A stretch of DNA of 64,000 nucleotides, taken from Agarophyton chilense. Taxonomy: Eukaryota > Rhodophyta > Florideophyceae > Gracilariales > Gracilariaceae. This document shows positions 12,557 through 23,482 of this stretch, piece by piece; positions within the stretch are counted from its first letter, which is position 1, and every line of letters starts with the position of its first letter. Where the stretch lies: assembly GCA_030374765.1 (NCBI GenBank), contig JARGXX010000003.1, positions 806,001 through 870,000 of the forward strand. The letters are read 5' to 3'. The notes under the pieces were generated by a model that saw only the letters and a list, made by a program, of their open reading frames with translations, made no database searches and was not told the DNA's origin. The position numbers were made by a program, and so were the translations under genes.

Positions 12557-13174
12557 TGTAGTATCCGCTCTACGGAGTGAGCAGACACCTGCGACAGTGT
12601 TCAGGACTGCCGAATGGGTGCTTGCGGCTAAGGGGAATGTGTGGTAGAGCACAACACCAGCGAGCTGGAATGGGGGTTTTAAGGCCCCACTCGCCAATTA
12701 GGGTGGTTGGTACTATAGAATGGACAACTACTTGTTGTAGATTGTCCGGATCTCCGGTTAAGGAATCCTGAACAAGGAACAAGTGAGTTGTGAACCCGTT
12801 TGTTGTCTCCTTTACTTTGGAGTGGGCGCTCCCTTCTGTGCCTTAAGTAAAGTGCACAGGGGTGAGCGCCGCACATAAAAATATCTAGATATAAACTTGG
12901 TTACTTGATCAACCCCACTACAGTACGGGATAATGGTTTCCACGTGGCTACTCACTACAGTATATGCGCCGTTTCCAATCCGGTATTTCCCTACAAAGGG
13001 TCGAATCGGATGCGCCGTGGCAGACCGAGGTCCCACGTGTAACATACCACCTCACGGACCATCTGCGGGGTGCCGCTTCATAACTTCATCCTAGCCGTTG
13101 CACTCAGTTATGAGTATCATTATATTAAGCCAAAAAAATCTTCCATCGGCATTCCGACAGTGCAGAACACTACA
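12557..13174 (-). repeat. 3' LTR of element B
   Basis: It starts TGTAGTATCC and ends ACACTACA, is 618 bp long and matches 21122-21739 throughout. ATTAC lies directly outside it. Confidence 0.93.
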
Positions 13175-13183
13175 CATCCCCCC
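13175..13183 (-). other. Polypurine tract of element B
   Basis: Read on the minus strand, GGGGGGATG abuts the 3' LTR, the expected place for the plus-strand priming site. Confidence 0.6.
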
Positions 13184-13296
13184 GTTAAGCGCGAAGCACC
13201 GGCGACGCAAGACATCCTTATAGACCGGAGCATGCATTGGTGTTCCGAAATTTCCTCGTCTCCACGAAAGAACCATCTGTTTCGAATTGCTCTGCG

Positions 13297-14983
13297 ATGA
13301 ACCCATACGCTCCGCATAACTCCAACAACGGAGACGAACCCTCCGAGGGTCCTTATGCCATCAGTGGCTTCGATTCGCAAGCTGCGCCGCCTTCGGTCCT
13401 GCGATCAATGTGGTCTCTTCGCATGGGTTTCCAATCCTTGCCCTTACAGCCTTCGGCCTCAGGTGTGATGTCGAATGCGGCTTATGTATCCTCCGCTGGG
13501 ATCATTCGCGTGCCGTCTCGTCGGGCTCAACACAGCTATCCACATCCCACGGACTTGGTGGGACGAGACCCTGTCGACGGTGTTGACCTCTTCGTGCAGG
13601 CTCCATGGTTTGACGCAGTCGCTCTTCGCGATGACGCTTTGATCAACCGATACGTCTTCAGCGGTTACCTTCCCGATGGCCTTCCGTATGCAGCTATTTG
13701 CAGCCACGATTGTCTTACCCACTGTGCTTTGAAAGATAACGCAATTGCCCGCTATACCAACGAAAGTAGGGACGAAGCGCAAACTTGGTTCACCAAGCTG
13801 ATATACCAGCGTCTGCACCGGTTCAGTAGCACGGGCGTTCTCACTGGAGATTGGGATCTGGATCCCTGGATGGCTCGCACGAGTGGCGAAGGATACTCGT
13901 ACATTGACACCTTATACGAAGTCGACGTCGACCAATGGCGCTGCCTACGCAATGTACGCAACGCTGCACTCTGCTTTCGCCGGCCCTTGCTTCGTGCGGA
14001 CTTCCGCTTCCTCCATAAGAGAGACATTCCGTACTGGAATTATCCTCGTTGGGAACGGCGTATGAGATCCGGCTTGGGGTACCTGGTTCCATACCAAATG
14101 ATTGAGATTGATCGAATTAGGCGGAATGCTTGCGTCGAACGCTATGTCGCGCTGCCAGAACACTGGGCCGAGATGGAGAGCCCTCGTGGATGTCCGGTGG
14201 AGCTTCCTCCAGCCATAATCTATATCGGTTCCGCGTTTATCAACGACCCGTTCTCGGGATACTGGATGGTCGTGTTCTCCGAGTTCATTGCCAAGATGGC
14301 AGCGTATATCTTCTGGGATTCATACGATACCTATCGGGCTTGGTACATGTCGCCAACAGCGCGGAGATATGCTAGAGAACTCGATCGATGTTTCCCTTGT
14401 GTAGGGATCGCGTGCCAATTATGACGAATTCCTACTCCTGGCAGACTTGATCGACAGTATCCACTGGTATGGGGTTCTATTGGAGCAATCAGCTAGAGGC
14501 AAAAGCGTGCGCCATCGAGATCATTTGCCGAGACGCACAGCTAATGCTGGAGACTTTGTATGGTACAATCCCTGGACCGGCCAGATAATCACTTCTGATC
14601 AGGCTCGTGACCTTTGTGCGAGTCCTAGAGAGTGCCCTAAAAATCAGCGTACTGGATATATGTACGAATCCACACCTTCTGAGTTTGCAGACCAGGAGTA
14701 TGAAGAAGCTCCAGGTGCTGAGGCAGAACTCGATTTCGAGGATGAACCCGAACTATCCGGTACTGCGCCCATGACGGCTGCTTTAACACCAGCGGCTATG
14801 GCTTCGGGTGTCAACCCGTCGCTGGGGAACCATCATGGGTTCGCCCAACAATCGAGAAATGCGGAGGATCCCTTTTCGGCGCCGTTGAGACAATTCCTTT
14901 TAGACATGGGCTTCCCCGAAGAACAGCTCCAAGGAGATCGTGCTGATCTTACCGCCATGCTGAATAACCATTCCCGTGGGTAA
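13297..14983 (+). pseudogene. Antisense ORF of element B (one frameshift)
   Basis: This plus-strand ORF faces gag-pol and belongs to the same family as the intact one in element C. I place the start at ATG 13297 because MNPY is also the matching N-terminus in C; an upstream ATG at 13237 is in frame. The first part (13297-14424) carries APWF, RDDALI, a YQRLHRF block and LPPAIIYIGS near residue 303. A single frameshift near 14408-14415 moves the reading to the frame that holds DLIDSIHW and GDFVWYNPW and ends at 14983. The C-terminus is acidic and Pro/Ala-rich. I recognise no known domain, transmembrane segment or catalytic motif. Confidence 0.75.
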
Positions 14984-15029
14984 GTACCTTGACCGACTTT
15001 AGATGTCATCAACACCCTTGAGGCGATAA

Positions 15030-15035
15030 AATAAA
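15030..15035 (+). terminator. AATAAA after antisense ORF of B
   Basis: AATAAA lies 46 bases after the stop of the plus-strand ORF and before the converging end of pol. It could serve as a poly(A) signal for an antisense transcript. Confidence 0.4.
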
Positions 15036-15059
15036 CCAAATTCTTCTATTTCCATGACT

Positions 15060-15722
15060 TCACGTGTTCCTAAGTACTTTATCTTCTTCTTCTCGCGTCT
15101 TCTCGTCTTCTTCTTCTTCTGAGGAGACAGGGAAGTCGCAGTCGCTCTGCGAAGTCGCGTCTAGAAAGCCCATCATCGCGGTGTAGATCTCTGCAGGGAG
15201 TGGTAGTCGATTGCGACGATGATAAAGCACAACCTGCGAGCGCGGAACATGAGTTATAGGGGCCCACGTATCCGCTTCCGGAGGAAAACCGTACCAACGG
15301 ATACGATACAGTAGTCCGTAGGTGTCTTCGTCTTCGCCTTGATCGATCATTCGATCCATGACGTATTCCTGGGCCTTTTCCAACGTTTCGGCGGATGGCG
15401 GGAGGTTTCGGTTCACCAGTTTATACCTTCTAACAATCAAACGCGTTGAATCCTGACGGGATGTGCCAACGTTTTCGTTTCCTTGAACCTCCCGAGAGGG
15501 CGCTTGGGAACTCCCTATATCTTCAGGTTGAACCTGCGTATTCTGATCGGACAGCTGAAGATCTTTTTGTGCCAATGTAGCGCCGTTCTCGGCTTCTGAC
15601 TGCATAGTCGTCGGGTCTATTGTTACCCGTTTTTCTTCACGTTGCGTGTTCTTTCTGTCCTTCTTAGAGTCTTTAGCCAAATGGGGCTTCTTCACCGAAT
15701 GTTCGGCCGGAGGTGCATCCAT
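15060..15722 (-). pseudogene. Element B chromodomain tail of integrase
   Basis: A charged linker of about 110 residues leads to a chromodomain-like block with YVMDRMIDQG, YRIRWYGFPPEADTWAP and VLYHRRN. This is the pattern of C-terminal chromodomains of Ty3/gypsy integrases, which guide insertion by binding chromatin. The upstream integrase core is absent: the ORF joins almost directly to the integrase zinc-finger region around 15.72 kb. It ends in a run of Glu/Asp/Arg, 76 bases from the stop of the converging antisense ORF. Confidence 0.8.
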
Positions 15723-18661
15723 AAGTAATGGAGGTTTAGCTTCATATTCGACTTCTTCTTATATAGTTTCACGGGATTCATCGCACACGTTCGGCATAGC
15801 TTTAACGTAGCATGGCAGTCCATTGCCAACGTTGGCCAATAGAAGTCCCTTCTTAGGGTCATAAACCACTTTGTTCCTCCTGGGTGTCCAGATAGCTTCG
15901 CATAATGGGCCAAGTAGAGTACCCGACTCTTCAAAGCGCGCGGAACCACGATCTGATCATGCTTCTCGACATATCTGAACAATATACCTCTTGAATCGAG
16001 CGAAAAATGCAACTTCTCCCCCCCGTTAAGACAAGAGCGTATCGCTGTACAGAGTTATCTGGAAGTTGCTCATTGAGGAGCTTAGTGATCGAGATAACGC
16101 TCGAGTTGATCAGGAGATTCGGTTCCATGGGTTGCCATGAGAGGGTTCAATAGGAAGTAATCGCCTTCATCTTCTTGATCTTCAAGTCGCGTTTCATCTT
16201 TGTTCATTTCCATTGAGAGACATGGTAAATCGTCATCGATTTCCCCTTGGGTTTCCCCTAAAGTTTCCAATCGCGATAAAGCGTCGGCTTGTATGTTAGC
16301 CAGTCCCTTCTTATATTTAACTTCGAAATCGAATTCAGATAAGCGTAAGCACCAGCGTGTTAATCTCCCGGAGCGGTCTTTTATTGATAATAACCATCGT
16401 AGGGACGAATGATCCGTATGGATGGTAAACGTTTCTCCCTGGAGATAGGGTCGTGAAGTAGTTAGCACCCACACTACCCCAAGGCATTCGTTTTCTGATA
16501 CGGAGTAATTCTTCTCTGCAGAGTTCAGCGTTCGTGACCAGTAACCGATTGGTTTCCTCTGACCGTCCGGATGGGTCTGAAAAAGGGCACACACTACCTG
16601 ATACTCACTGGATTTGGTATACAAAGAATAGGGTAGGTTAGGTTTGGGCAAGGCCAAGATTGGTGCTGTGACGAGTTTTGTCTTCAAAGTCTTGAAGGCT
16701 TCGTGTTCGGCGAGTCCGAATTCCTCGAGCTTAACAGGCTGTCCTTTACGAAACAATGCGTTCAAGGGAGCTGCAATGTACGAGTAGCTCGGTATGAATC
16801 GTCTGTAGACGTTACATAATACCAGGAAGGATCGCAATTGAGTCTGTGTGGACGGTGGTTGCGATTCGCAGAATGCCGCTGTCTGAGCTTCATAAATTGC
16901 AAGCTGACCAGGCTTAATTATAAGACCCAAATACTTCACAGCATTAGCGAACCATTCGCATTTCTTGAACTTCAAAGTTATACCTGCTGTCTGGAACGCT
17001 TTGAGGATCTCCTCCACATGTCGCATATGACTTTCCATATCTTGAGAGAAGACAATGACATCGTCCAAATAGACTAGACATGTTTTCTATTTATACTTCG
17101 AGAGTAATATGTCCAGGGCGCGCTGGAAAGTTGCTGGAGCATTGGTGAGTCCAAAGGGCATCCGCTTGAAACGGTATATTCCAGCGTGTGACACAAATGC
17201 AGTCTTATCCTGATCTTTTTCGGCTACAGAAACCTGCCAATAGCCAGTGTTGGCGTCGAGCGTGGTAAACACGTTTGCATTGCCTAAGCTGTGTATACAC
17301 TTGTCCATGAGAGGAAGTGGATAGGTAACCCGTATCATAACTGCATTGAGTTTCCGGGAGTCGACACAGAATCTTAAAGAACCATCAAGTTTTGGGACAA
17401 ACACCACAGGTGAAGCCCAAGCGGATTGTGCTGCTTCTATTACTACTGCTTCGAGCATCTTGAAAACATCGTCCTCCTCGATCTGACGAGTTCGTGGTCC
17501 TGCTCTGTTAGGTGGATAAGAAATGGGTCGAGATACCGGAATAGCATTAATATGATGTTCTGTAGCGGAGATCTCTCCTAGTTATCCAGTTCACATAGAG
17601 GCATACTTTTTCAACATTTGTTTGATTCTTTCCTTATATCCTTCGGGAACATTCTCGAGAACTAGTTCTTCTACCAGCTTGTCTTGGTCCTTCTGTTCTT
17701 CTGACGGTTGCAACTGCTCTCTGGGACCTTCATGTGCGCCAATTGATTCGTCTGACGCATCAGTGAAGCCTAGGACTTCTGCGGTAGAGACATGAGTCGG
17801 AACCACTGCTATTCGGTGCGGCAGAGCAGCTGCAACGATCTGATTCTTCGGTAAATGATAATCATTATCGGTAAAGTTACTAATGAGTATTCGGAAAGGT
17901 TTTTCCGGTTCAACTTGGGCAATTCCATTCGCTGCAAGAAGTCCTCGATGCTCGCACATTGCAGCATTAGTCTGGGATACAACGAGACCGTGTCGTTGTG
18001 TTATCACTTGTGCCCAGGTTTGGGATTGAGCCTTTAACTCTGTAGGTTTCGACACACGAATCTTTGGTGATGTAAGACCGCGAGCAAACTCGTATTCCAT
18101 TGAGGGTGGAAGTGGAGCAGCTGTAGGGACTCTTCGTAGTGGTCTTCTCACTATAGGCACTGTCGAGCCATCGTCTAACGTAATCAGTCGACTCCGAAGG
18201 CAGATTGCTTCGAGAAATCTTTCACAATAATCACACCCCAGAACAACTGGTGCGGCCAGTGACTTGCAGACAATAAACGTCACCTTCACTAAAAAGTCTC
18301 CGAGTCGAACCAGCAACTTAACTGTTCCAAGTATTCTCACTGCATTCCTATTAGCATCTCGGATATCCGGCAACGGACCGTAACGAATTTGGTCCTGATC
18401 GGTGGGTCCTAGTTCGGATATCCGAATAAAGTTCGGTCCGGCGCCTGTGTCAAGAACTGTCAGGCGGCGGGTCAATAAATCCTTGTCCGAGCCGATGTCG
18501 GCATAAACTTTATAGTTCCGCTTCTGCATTATCATAATAAAATTTTCCCGTTTCGATGGACAAGTATAAAGTCTCCAAGAACGTTTGAGTTCACAGTCAA
18601 ACTGTACTCGCTTTCCAACAGACGGATTCAATCCGCTCGACGGAATATGATGAGTCTTCAT
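15692..18661 (-). pseudogene. pol: Element B pol: protease, RT, RNase H and integrase HHCC finger
   Basis: All pieces are in one frame from 18661 to 15692, broken only by in-frame stops. In order they are: protease VLDTGAGPNF, a linker domain also present in C and D, RT blocks FCVDSRKLN, LDANTGYWQ, MPFGLTNAPATFQ and YLDD (near 17068), RNase H with TDHSSLRWLL, and the integrase zinc finger (HYAKLSGH then CRTC). Two stops replace a Trp found in C: TGA at the PMW position near 17608 and TAG just before the YLDD block near 17086. The expected integrase core after the zinc finger is missing. Confidence 0.85.
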
Positions 18662-18759
18662 CAGGACCTTGGGTCTCCAAGCGCGGGAACAAGGAGGCGA
18701 GTACTCCCTGGTCGGCTCTACGCAATGGAATAGGGCCGACCCCCTATGGGTTCCCTCAC

Positions 18760-20940
18760 TTAGTTTCCCGACTGAGGCGGGTCGTTCGCCCTTGGGGCGT
18801 TGCTTCCAACTTGCGAATTAGCCTGTGGTGCTTCAGTGTTGTCAATTACTAGAGCTACAGATTGACGTCCAGGATGGTAGCTAGGCCATGGTTTGAACTT
18901 CCAGTAGGTACCAGCCGGCACTCGGGTTCTTTGCTCCTCTGAAAGATTCTCGTAGTTCGTGAGGACGCGAACTAAATCCTTAGCAGGAAGGGTACATTCC
19001 GAAGACAGATGATGACGGCCATAGCACAGATAGCACATTAAGGCTTCACGGCGTTCTGCCGAACTCGGTTGTGATCGAGACGCTATTCGCGTGGCCTCCC
19101 ATCCAGGTTTTCAATTCTTGAATCCTTCATCCGGGGATTTCATGTATGCACGGGGTACTGGGCGTCTGCCCTCCATAGCCATTAGAGCTTCTGCCTCCTG
19201 GGATTCTGAGTTAGGTAGATCCTCTGTGGGCACCGATGAGTGCCAATAATCCATAAGGTGAATAGCATCGTGTTGCGATTGGTTATCGTGGCTAACGAAC
19301 GAAGACTCTCGAGAATCAACGGGAGAATCCAGGCGGAACACCTTTCGAGTGGGTTTCGCGGCTTGTTTGCGTCTTTCCTCTGCTTTGGATGCGACGAACG
19401 TTGTGGTGTTCTGCGTAAATCCTCGAGCTCTTACCGCGTCACCTTCAGCTTGCGCAAACTGAACCAACTCCAGAAATGGGAATCTTTCATGCTTTTCTCG
19501 AAATCGAGCCCATCGATGAACAAGGTAATCTTATCCTCCGTTGAGTGAACGTTTCCACAGCGCGTGGCCATTCTGCTAAGCCTCGAGCTGTACTATGCTT
19601 CTCCCTCGCTAGATTTCTGGGTCACATCACGAAGGTCCAGGATAGCCTGTCGGATTGCGTTCGATGTCGCATAGCTGCGAAGTAAGTACTGTACTGCCTC
19701 CGGCCAGGATGTTACACCTCCTTCGTCAGCGGTCAGGGATCCGCAAACGGAACGATATTGCTCGGACGCAAAACCCGTCAAGAAATGTGGTAATGAAACC
19801 CAAACTTGAGGTTCACTCATTTTTAAGTTGTCTACCTCGGCACCAAAACGAGTAAGGAACTCGATAAAGAGAATAGGCGTTCTGCCATCAAAGACTAGAT
19901 AATTCAATCCATTCTTCAACCACCTAATGTGGTCCTTAATCTTTACGGTTTCGCGACCCGATCACTTCTTTCCTCCTCTCTTCAGGCGATAATACCTGTA
20001 ATCCTGGACTTTCCGGTACAACGGATTTGTAAAAGGAAGTAGCCTCAGATGCTTGTACTTAGGACCTTTCTTCCTTAATAGCCAAGAAGACTTGTTCCTC
20101 TTCCTAGAACGGGAACTACGACGATCATCACCACTGGCATCGTCAGGGGACGTATGCGACGAGTCAGACTCGTCAGCACTGGAGTCCTCATCCTCCGATC
20201 CTGACTAATCATCACTAGTGTCCTGCTGGGACTTTCTCTTCTTGCGACGTCTTTACTTCGATTTCCTCGATCGCTCTTCCCTCAAGGAGACTTCATTTTC
20301 GTCTATCACGACTTGGGCAGCAGTAGTCTGCGCATTTACCACTGCCTCCAGGCGTTCCAGACGAAATTTAACTCGAGTGAGGATTTCCTCCACGTCAACG
20401 GTCAGGCCCGGTAAAGCCTCCGGAACATTGCCATGCCTTTCCCTTACTTGGTTCAAATCCTCTCGCAGAGTTCTCACAACTGAGGGCATCTGGTCCCTTT
20501 CTTCTCGACGGGCGAGTACGCCTTGTTCTCGGTGCAAGCGCTCGACTTCTTTGGTATTGATCGCCATCTGCGATTCAAATCCAATGATTCGCTCACGATA
20601 GGCTTATGACTCAAATTTGGGACTAAGCACATGAGCGCGTAAATCAATTTCTCCAAAAGGGGTTACGACCTGTTGGTTTCTAGGTTCATTATGGGAACCA
20701 TCGGCCTCCGTGGATGGCTCAATAGCCCCCTCCACGGGCATGGGTACATCCAAAAGATCTCGTCTATCGGACACCGAACAAGAGCGCGTCATCGCCTGAC
20801 GCTATAGTTGCTCTCCGGCTTCTGTAGATGAGGCGAGCCTCGGTCGTGGGCGTGGGTCCGAAGGACCCGGGGCACCCGTACTAGACTGGGTCTTCTTTTT
20901 CGGAATTCCGAACAAATCCAATGTTCGGCGACGAAATAAT
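18760..20940 (-). pseudogene. gag: Element B gag (frameshifted)
   Basis: The gag is split into several frames. A coiled-coil-like segment (20253-20567) and a capsid-like segment (19593-19919, with WVSLPHFLTGFASEQY) match the gag of element C in order. The C-terminal zinc knuckle CYLCYGRHHLSSEC at about 19038 is a complete CX2CX4HX4C, whereas C has lost its last Cys. At least two frame changes and several stops make this a pseudogene. Confidence 0.75.
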
Positions 20941-21102
20941 TGAGGTCTTCAATTGAATACGACAGCGTAGTTAATTACGGAACTCCGTAATAGCTGGACA
21001 TGGTCGGAAACCGCTCCCGAGATCATATTCCATTCGAATTAAAGATCGGTATCGATTCCACGTTCCAGGTGCGAAATACTTGGAGTAGCCAACCACAGTG
21101 TT

Positions 21103-21119
21103 TCTAAGTCGGAAGACCA
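21103..21119 (-). other. Primer binding site of element B
   Basis: On the plus strand TCTAAGTCGGAAGACCA ends in CCA two bases before the 5' LTR. It matches the sites of C and D with one difference, so these families use the same tRNA primer. Confidence 0.75.
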
Positions 21120-21121
21120 CT

Positions 21122-21739
21122 TGTAGTATCCGCTCTACGGAGAGAGAAGACACCTGCGACAGTGTTCGGGACTGCCGAATGGGTGCTTGAGGCTAAGGGG
21201 AATGTGTGGTAGAGCACAACACTAGCGAGCTAGAATGGGGGTTGTAAGGCCCCACTCGCCAATGAGGGTGGTTGGTACTATAGAACGGACAACTACTCGT
21301 TGTAGCTTGTCTGGATCTCCGGTTAAGGAATCCTGAACAAGGAACAAGTGAGTTGTGAAACCGTTTGTTGTCTCCTTTACTTTGGAGTGGGCGCTCCCTT
21401 CTGTGCCTTAAGTACAGTGCACAGGGGTGAGCGCCGCACATAAAAATATCTAGATATAAACTTGGTTAGCCGATTAACCCCTCTACAGTACGGGATAATG
21501 GTTTCCATGTGGCTACTCACTACAGTATATGCGCCGTTGCCAATCCGGTATTTCCCTACAAAGGGTCGAATCGGATGCGCCGTGGCAAACGGAGGTCCCA
21601 CGTGTAACATACCAACTAACGGACCATCTGCGGGGTGCTGCTTCATAACTTCATCATAGCCGTTGCACTCACTTATGAATATCATTATACTTGGCCAAAA
21701 AAATCTTCCATCGGCATTCCGTCAGTGTAGAATACTACA
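21122..21739 (-). repeat. 5' LTR of element B
   Basis: It is 618 bp long with the same termini as 12557-13174 and is followed by the target duplication ATTAC. Confidence 0.93.
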
Positions 21740-22361
21740 ATTACTTTAATCGTTTTTCCAAAGTGTCGACTTTATCCAAAGAACTAGAATAATACCTCAA
21801 TTTAATCAAACACATCATAATAATATCGAAAACGCAATCGATCCTAAACTGCACAAAAACGCTATTTTTGCACAAAGATCAACGTATTACACTAATCATG
21901 AGAAAGTTTTCAGATTAATAATACCTTCATCCGAACCTGTTTCATGATATTTGGATTCCATATGTCTCCTAAGTTTCTCTCTATACTTTTTTTGCGTCAT
22001 TGCTCGCTTTCTCCCAACTTCCTTACCAACTGCATATAATCTAATTTCAATTCAATTATAGTGAGCACCATCTTCGGCACGAAGTGGATGCCTTCAAACT
22101 TGCGCGTTTGTCATGGACACACAAAACAATAATATTTCGTCATAAAACTTCTCCCTCTGTCGGTATTATGACCTTATTACATTCCATAGCTGTGTTAATC
22201 CATCGTAATAATTTTTCACAATAAACCTATCCGATGAAAGCTTTTGAGTACCATTATCTTCTGATTGAAATAAGATTCCCCACATCGGTTTTTTCTTCGG
22301 GTCAAATGCTCTAACATGCTCTGAAGACCGTGGTATACCTTCTCCATGTAGACCTCCCATT
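21740..22361. other. AT-rich spacer between elements B and C
   Basis: About 620 bases separate the two elements. The right end (22216-22361) holds the tail of a minus-strand reading frame interrupted by element C, listed separately; I see nothing else. Confidence 0.5.
22216..22361 (-). pseudogene. Tail of a host reading frame cut by element C
   Basis: Removing element C and one CCATT copy joins this frame to 32829 onward without a break: the residues SDQW before the junction continue as EVYMEKVYHG after it, and the frame then stays open for about 48 codons to a stop at 22216. The product is not identified. The Trp/Tyr/Leu spacing slightly resembles the N-terminal repeat region of cullins; I hold this only as a weak idea. 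A second frame overlapping the end suggests an additional frameshift. Confidence 0.4.
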
Positions 22362-23274
22362 TGTGGAGCAAAACCCGGCGACGGGAAGTGCTCTCAAGGT
22401 GTTCGAAGCCTTGCTCCCTGGGGGAGGCAGACTCAGAGACAGAGCCCTCCGTTCCACCCGTAGTGTGGGGTGTAACTCCCACGGGGGATTCCGGCAGTAC
22501 CGACGGAGGTGAGGGGTGGAAACCGTTGGATCGGGAATGGGTATGGGTATCCCAAAGAATGGGGGAAAATCCGGCGAAGAGGAAAAACGGGGCGAGGGTC
22601 GGGCACTAACAGGCACCGGACCCGAGAACCAGAAAATGGGCGAAACAACAAAAGAAACCCAATACAGGGGCGAAAACCTGTCCTCGAAAGGAAACACAAA
22701 AAGCACGCAACAAGTAAGCAGAACCCCCACGGGGTATCGTGCACGCAGGTCGTCTGAGCGGTCCCAAGGGGGTGGTTGCACGGAACCCAAACGTGGGCAC
22801 TCTCCAAGTGGAGTCGTGTCCCTACGCAGGCGTTGCTAACCAGAGCCCGTTCCGGGTTGTAAGGCCGAAACGATGGCGACGAAGAACCTCTAAAGGTATC
22901 GAAGACCAACCTTCGTTGTCATTTACTCTGAGCTCGGACTGTCAGATCTCGCCTCCCTACGTAGGGCCCACTAACTAAACTCTACAGTAGTTCACACCTG
23001 CTCAGGGCCATAAACGTGGAGATCCCACTGCCAGGCCCCAAAAGTCCAACGTTTTACAAATATCCGAAAATCGGTGCCAAAATTAAGCCACGTGTATCAC
23101 GGGGCCAATCCAACCATGGGCCATCCGAATTTTCCCTTATAGGCGAAATATAACCGGAAAACAGTGCCACCTCAGCACACCTTAGAGGGTATCATAATCA
23201 TAACCCTCGGAGGGTTCAATCCTCATTCTATGAGTTGCATCTTCAAGTATCCCCTGACTGGGCGTTGCTCTACA
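22362..23274 (-). repeat. 3' LTR of element C
   Basis: It is 913 bp long, almost identical to 31916-32828, preceded by CCATT (22357-22361) and followed by the polypurine tract. The 158-residue frames seen inside both LTRs exist only because the LTRs are copies of each other. Confidence 0.94.
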
Positions 23275-23287
23275 TCTCCCCCTCCTT
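23275..23287 (-). other. Polypurine tract of element C
   Basis: On the minus strand AAGGAGGGGGAGA directly abuts the 3' LTR. Elements D and E have very similar tracts at the same place. Confidence 0.75.
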
Positions 23288-23482
23288 AAGACGAGGAAGA
23301 ACATTCCGAGCCGCGGGTGTCTAGCTTTCCGATCACTATACATACTTCTCCCAATGGGGTCCTTCACCACTTCTGAGGATCGCCACAAAACCGGCACATC
23401 GGTACAACTTTCTTCTACTCCTCCGACTTTCGGCGATACGCAACTTCTCGCAGCAGCGATTTCGACTAGCCCTCTCAAGGGA

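Larger units (their letters stand above)
12557..21739 (-). mobile_element. Chromodomain Ty3/gypsy retrotransposon B (complete ends, integrase core deleted)
   Basis: The element has two 618-bp LTRs that start TGTAGTATCC and end CTACA, with the 5-bp target duplication ATTAC at 12552-12556 and 21740-21744. The order on the minus strand is 5' LTR, primer binding site, gag, protease, RT, RNase H, integrase zinc finger, chromodomain, then a plus-strand antisense ORF, polypurine tract and 3' LTR. The integrase catalytic core is missing and every ORF is damaged, so the copy is not autonomous. About 35 LTR differences by eye (about 6%) make it older than C. Confidence 0.92.

Noticed and set aside
22433-22909. 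A 158-residue frame inside the LTR of C, also present at 31987-32463
   Set aside because: The two frames are identical only because the LTRs are recent copies; no domain or independent conservation.
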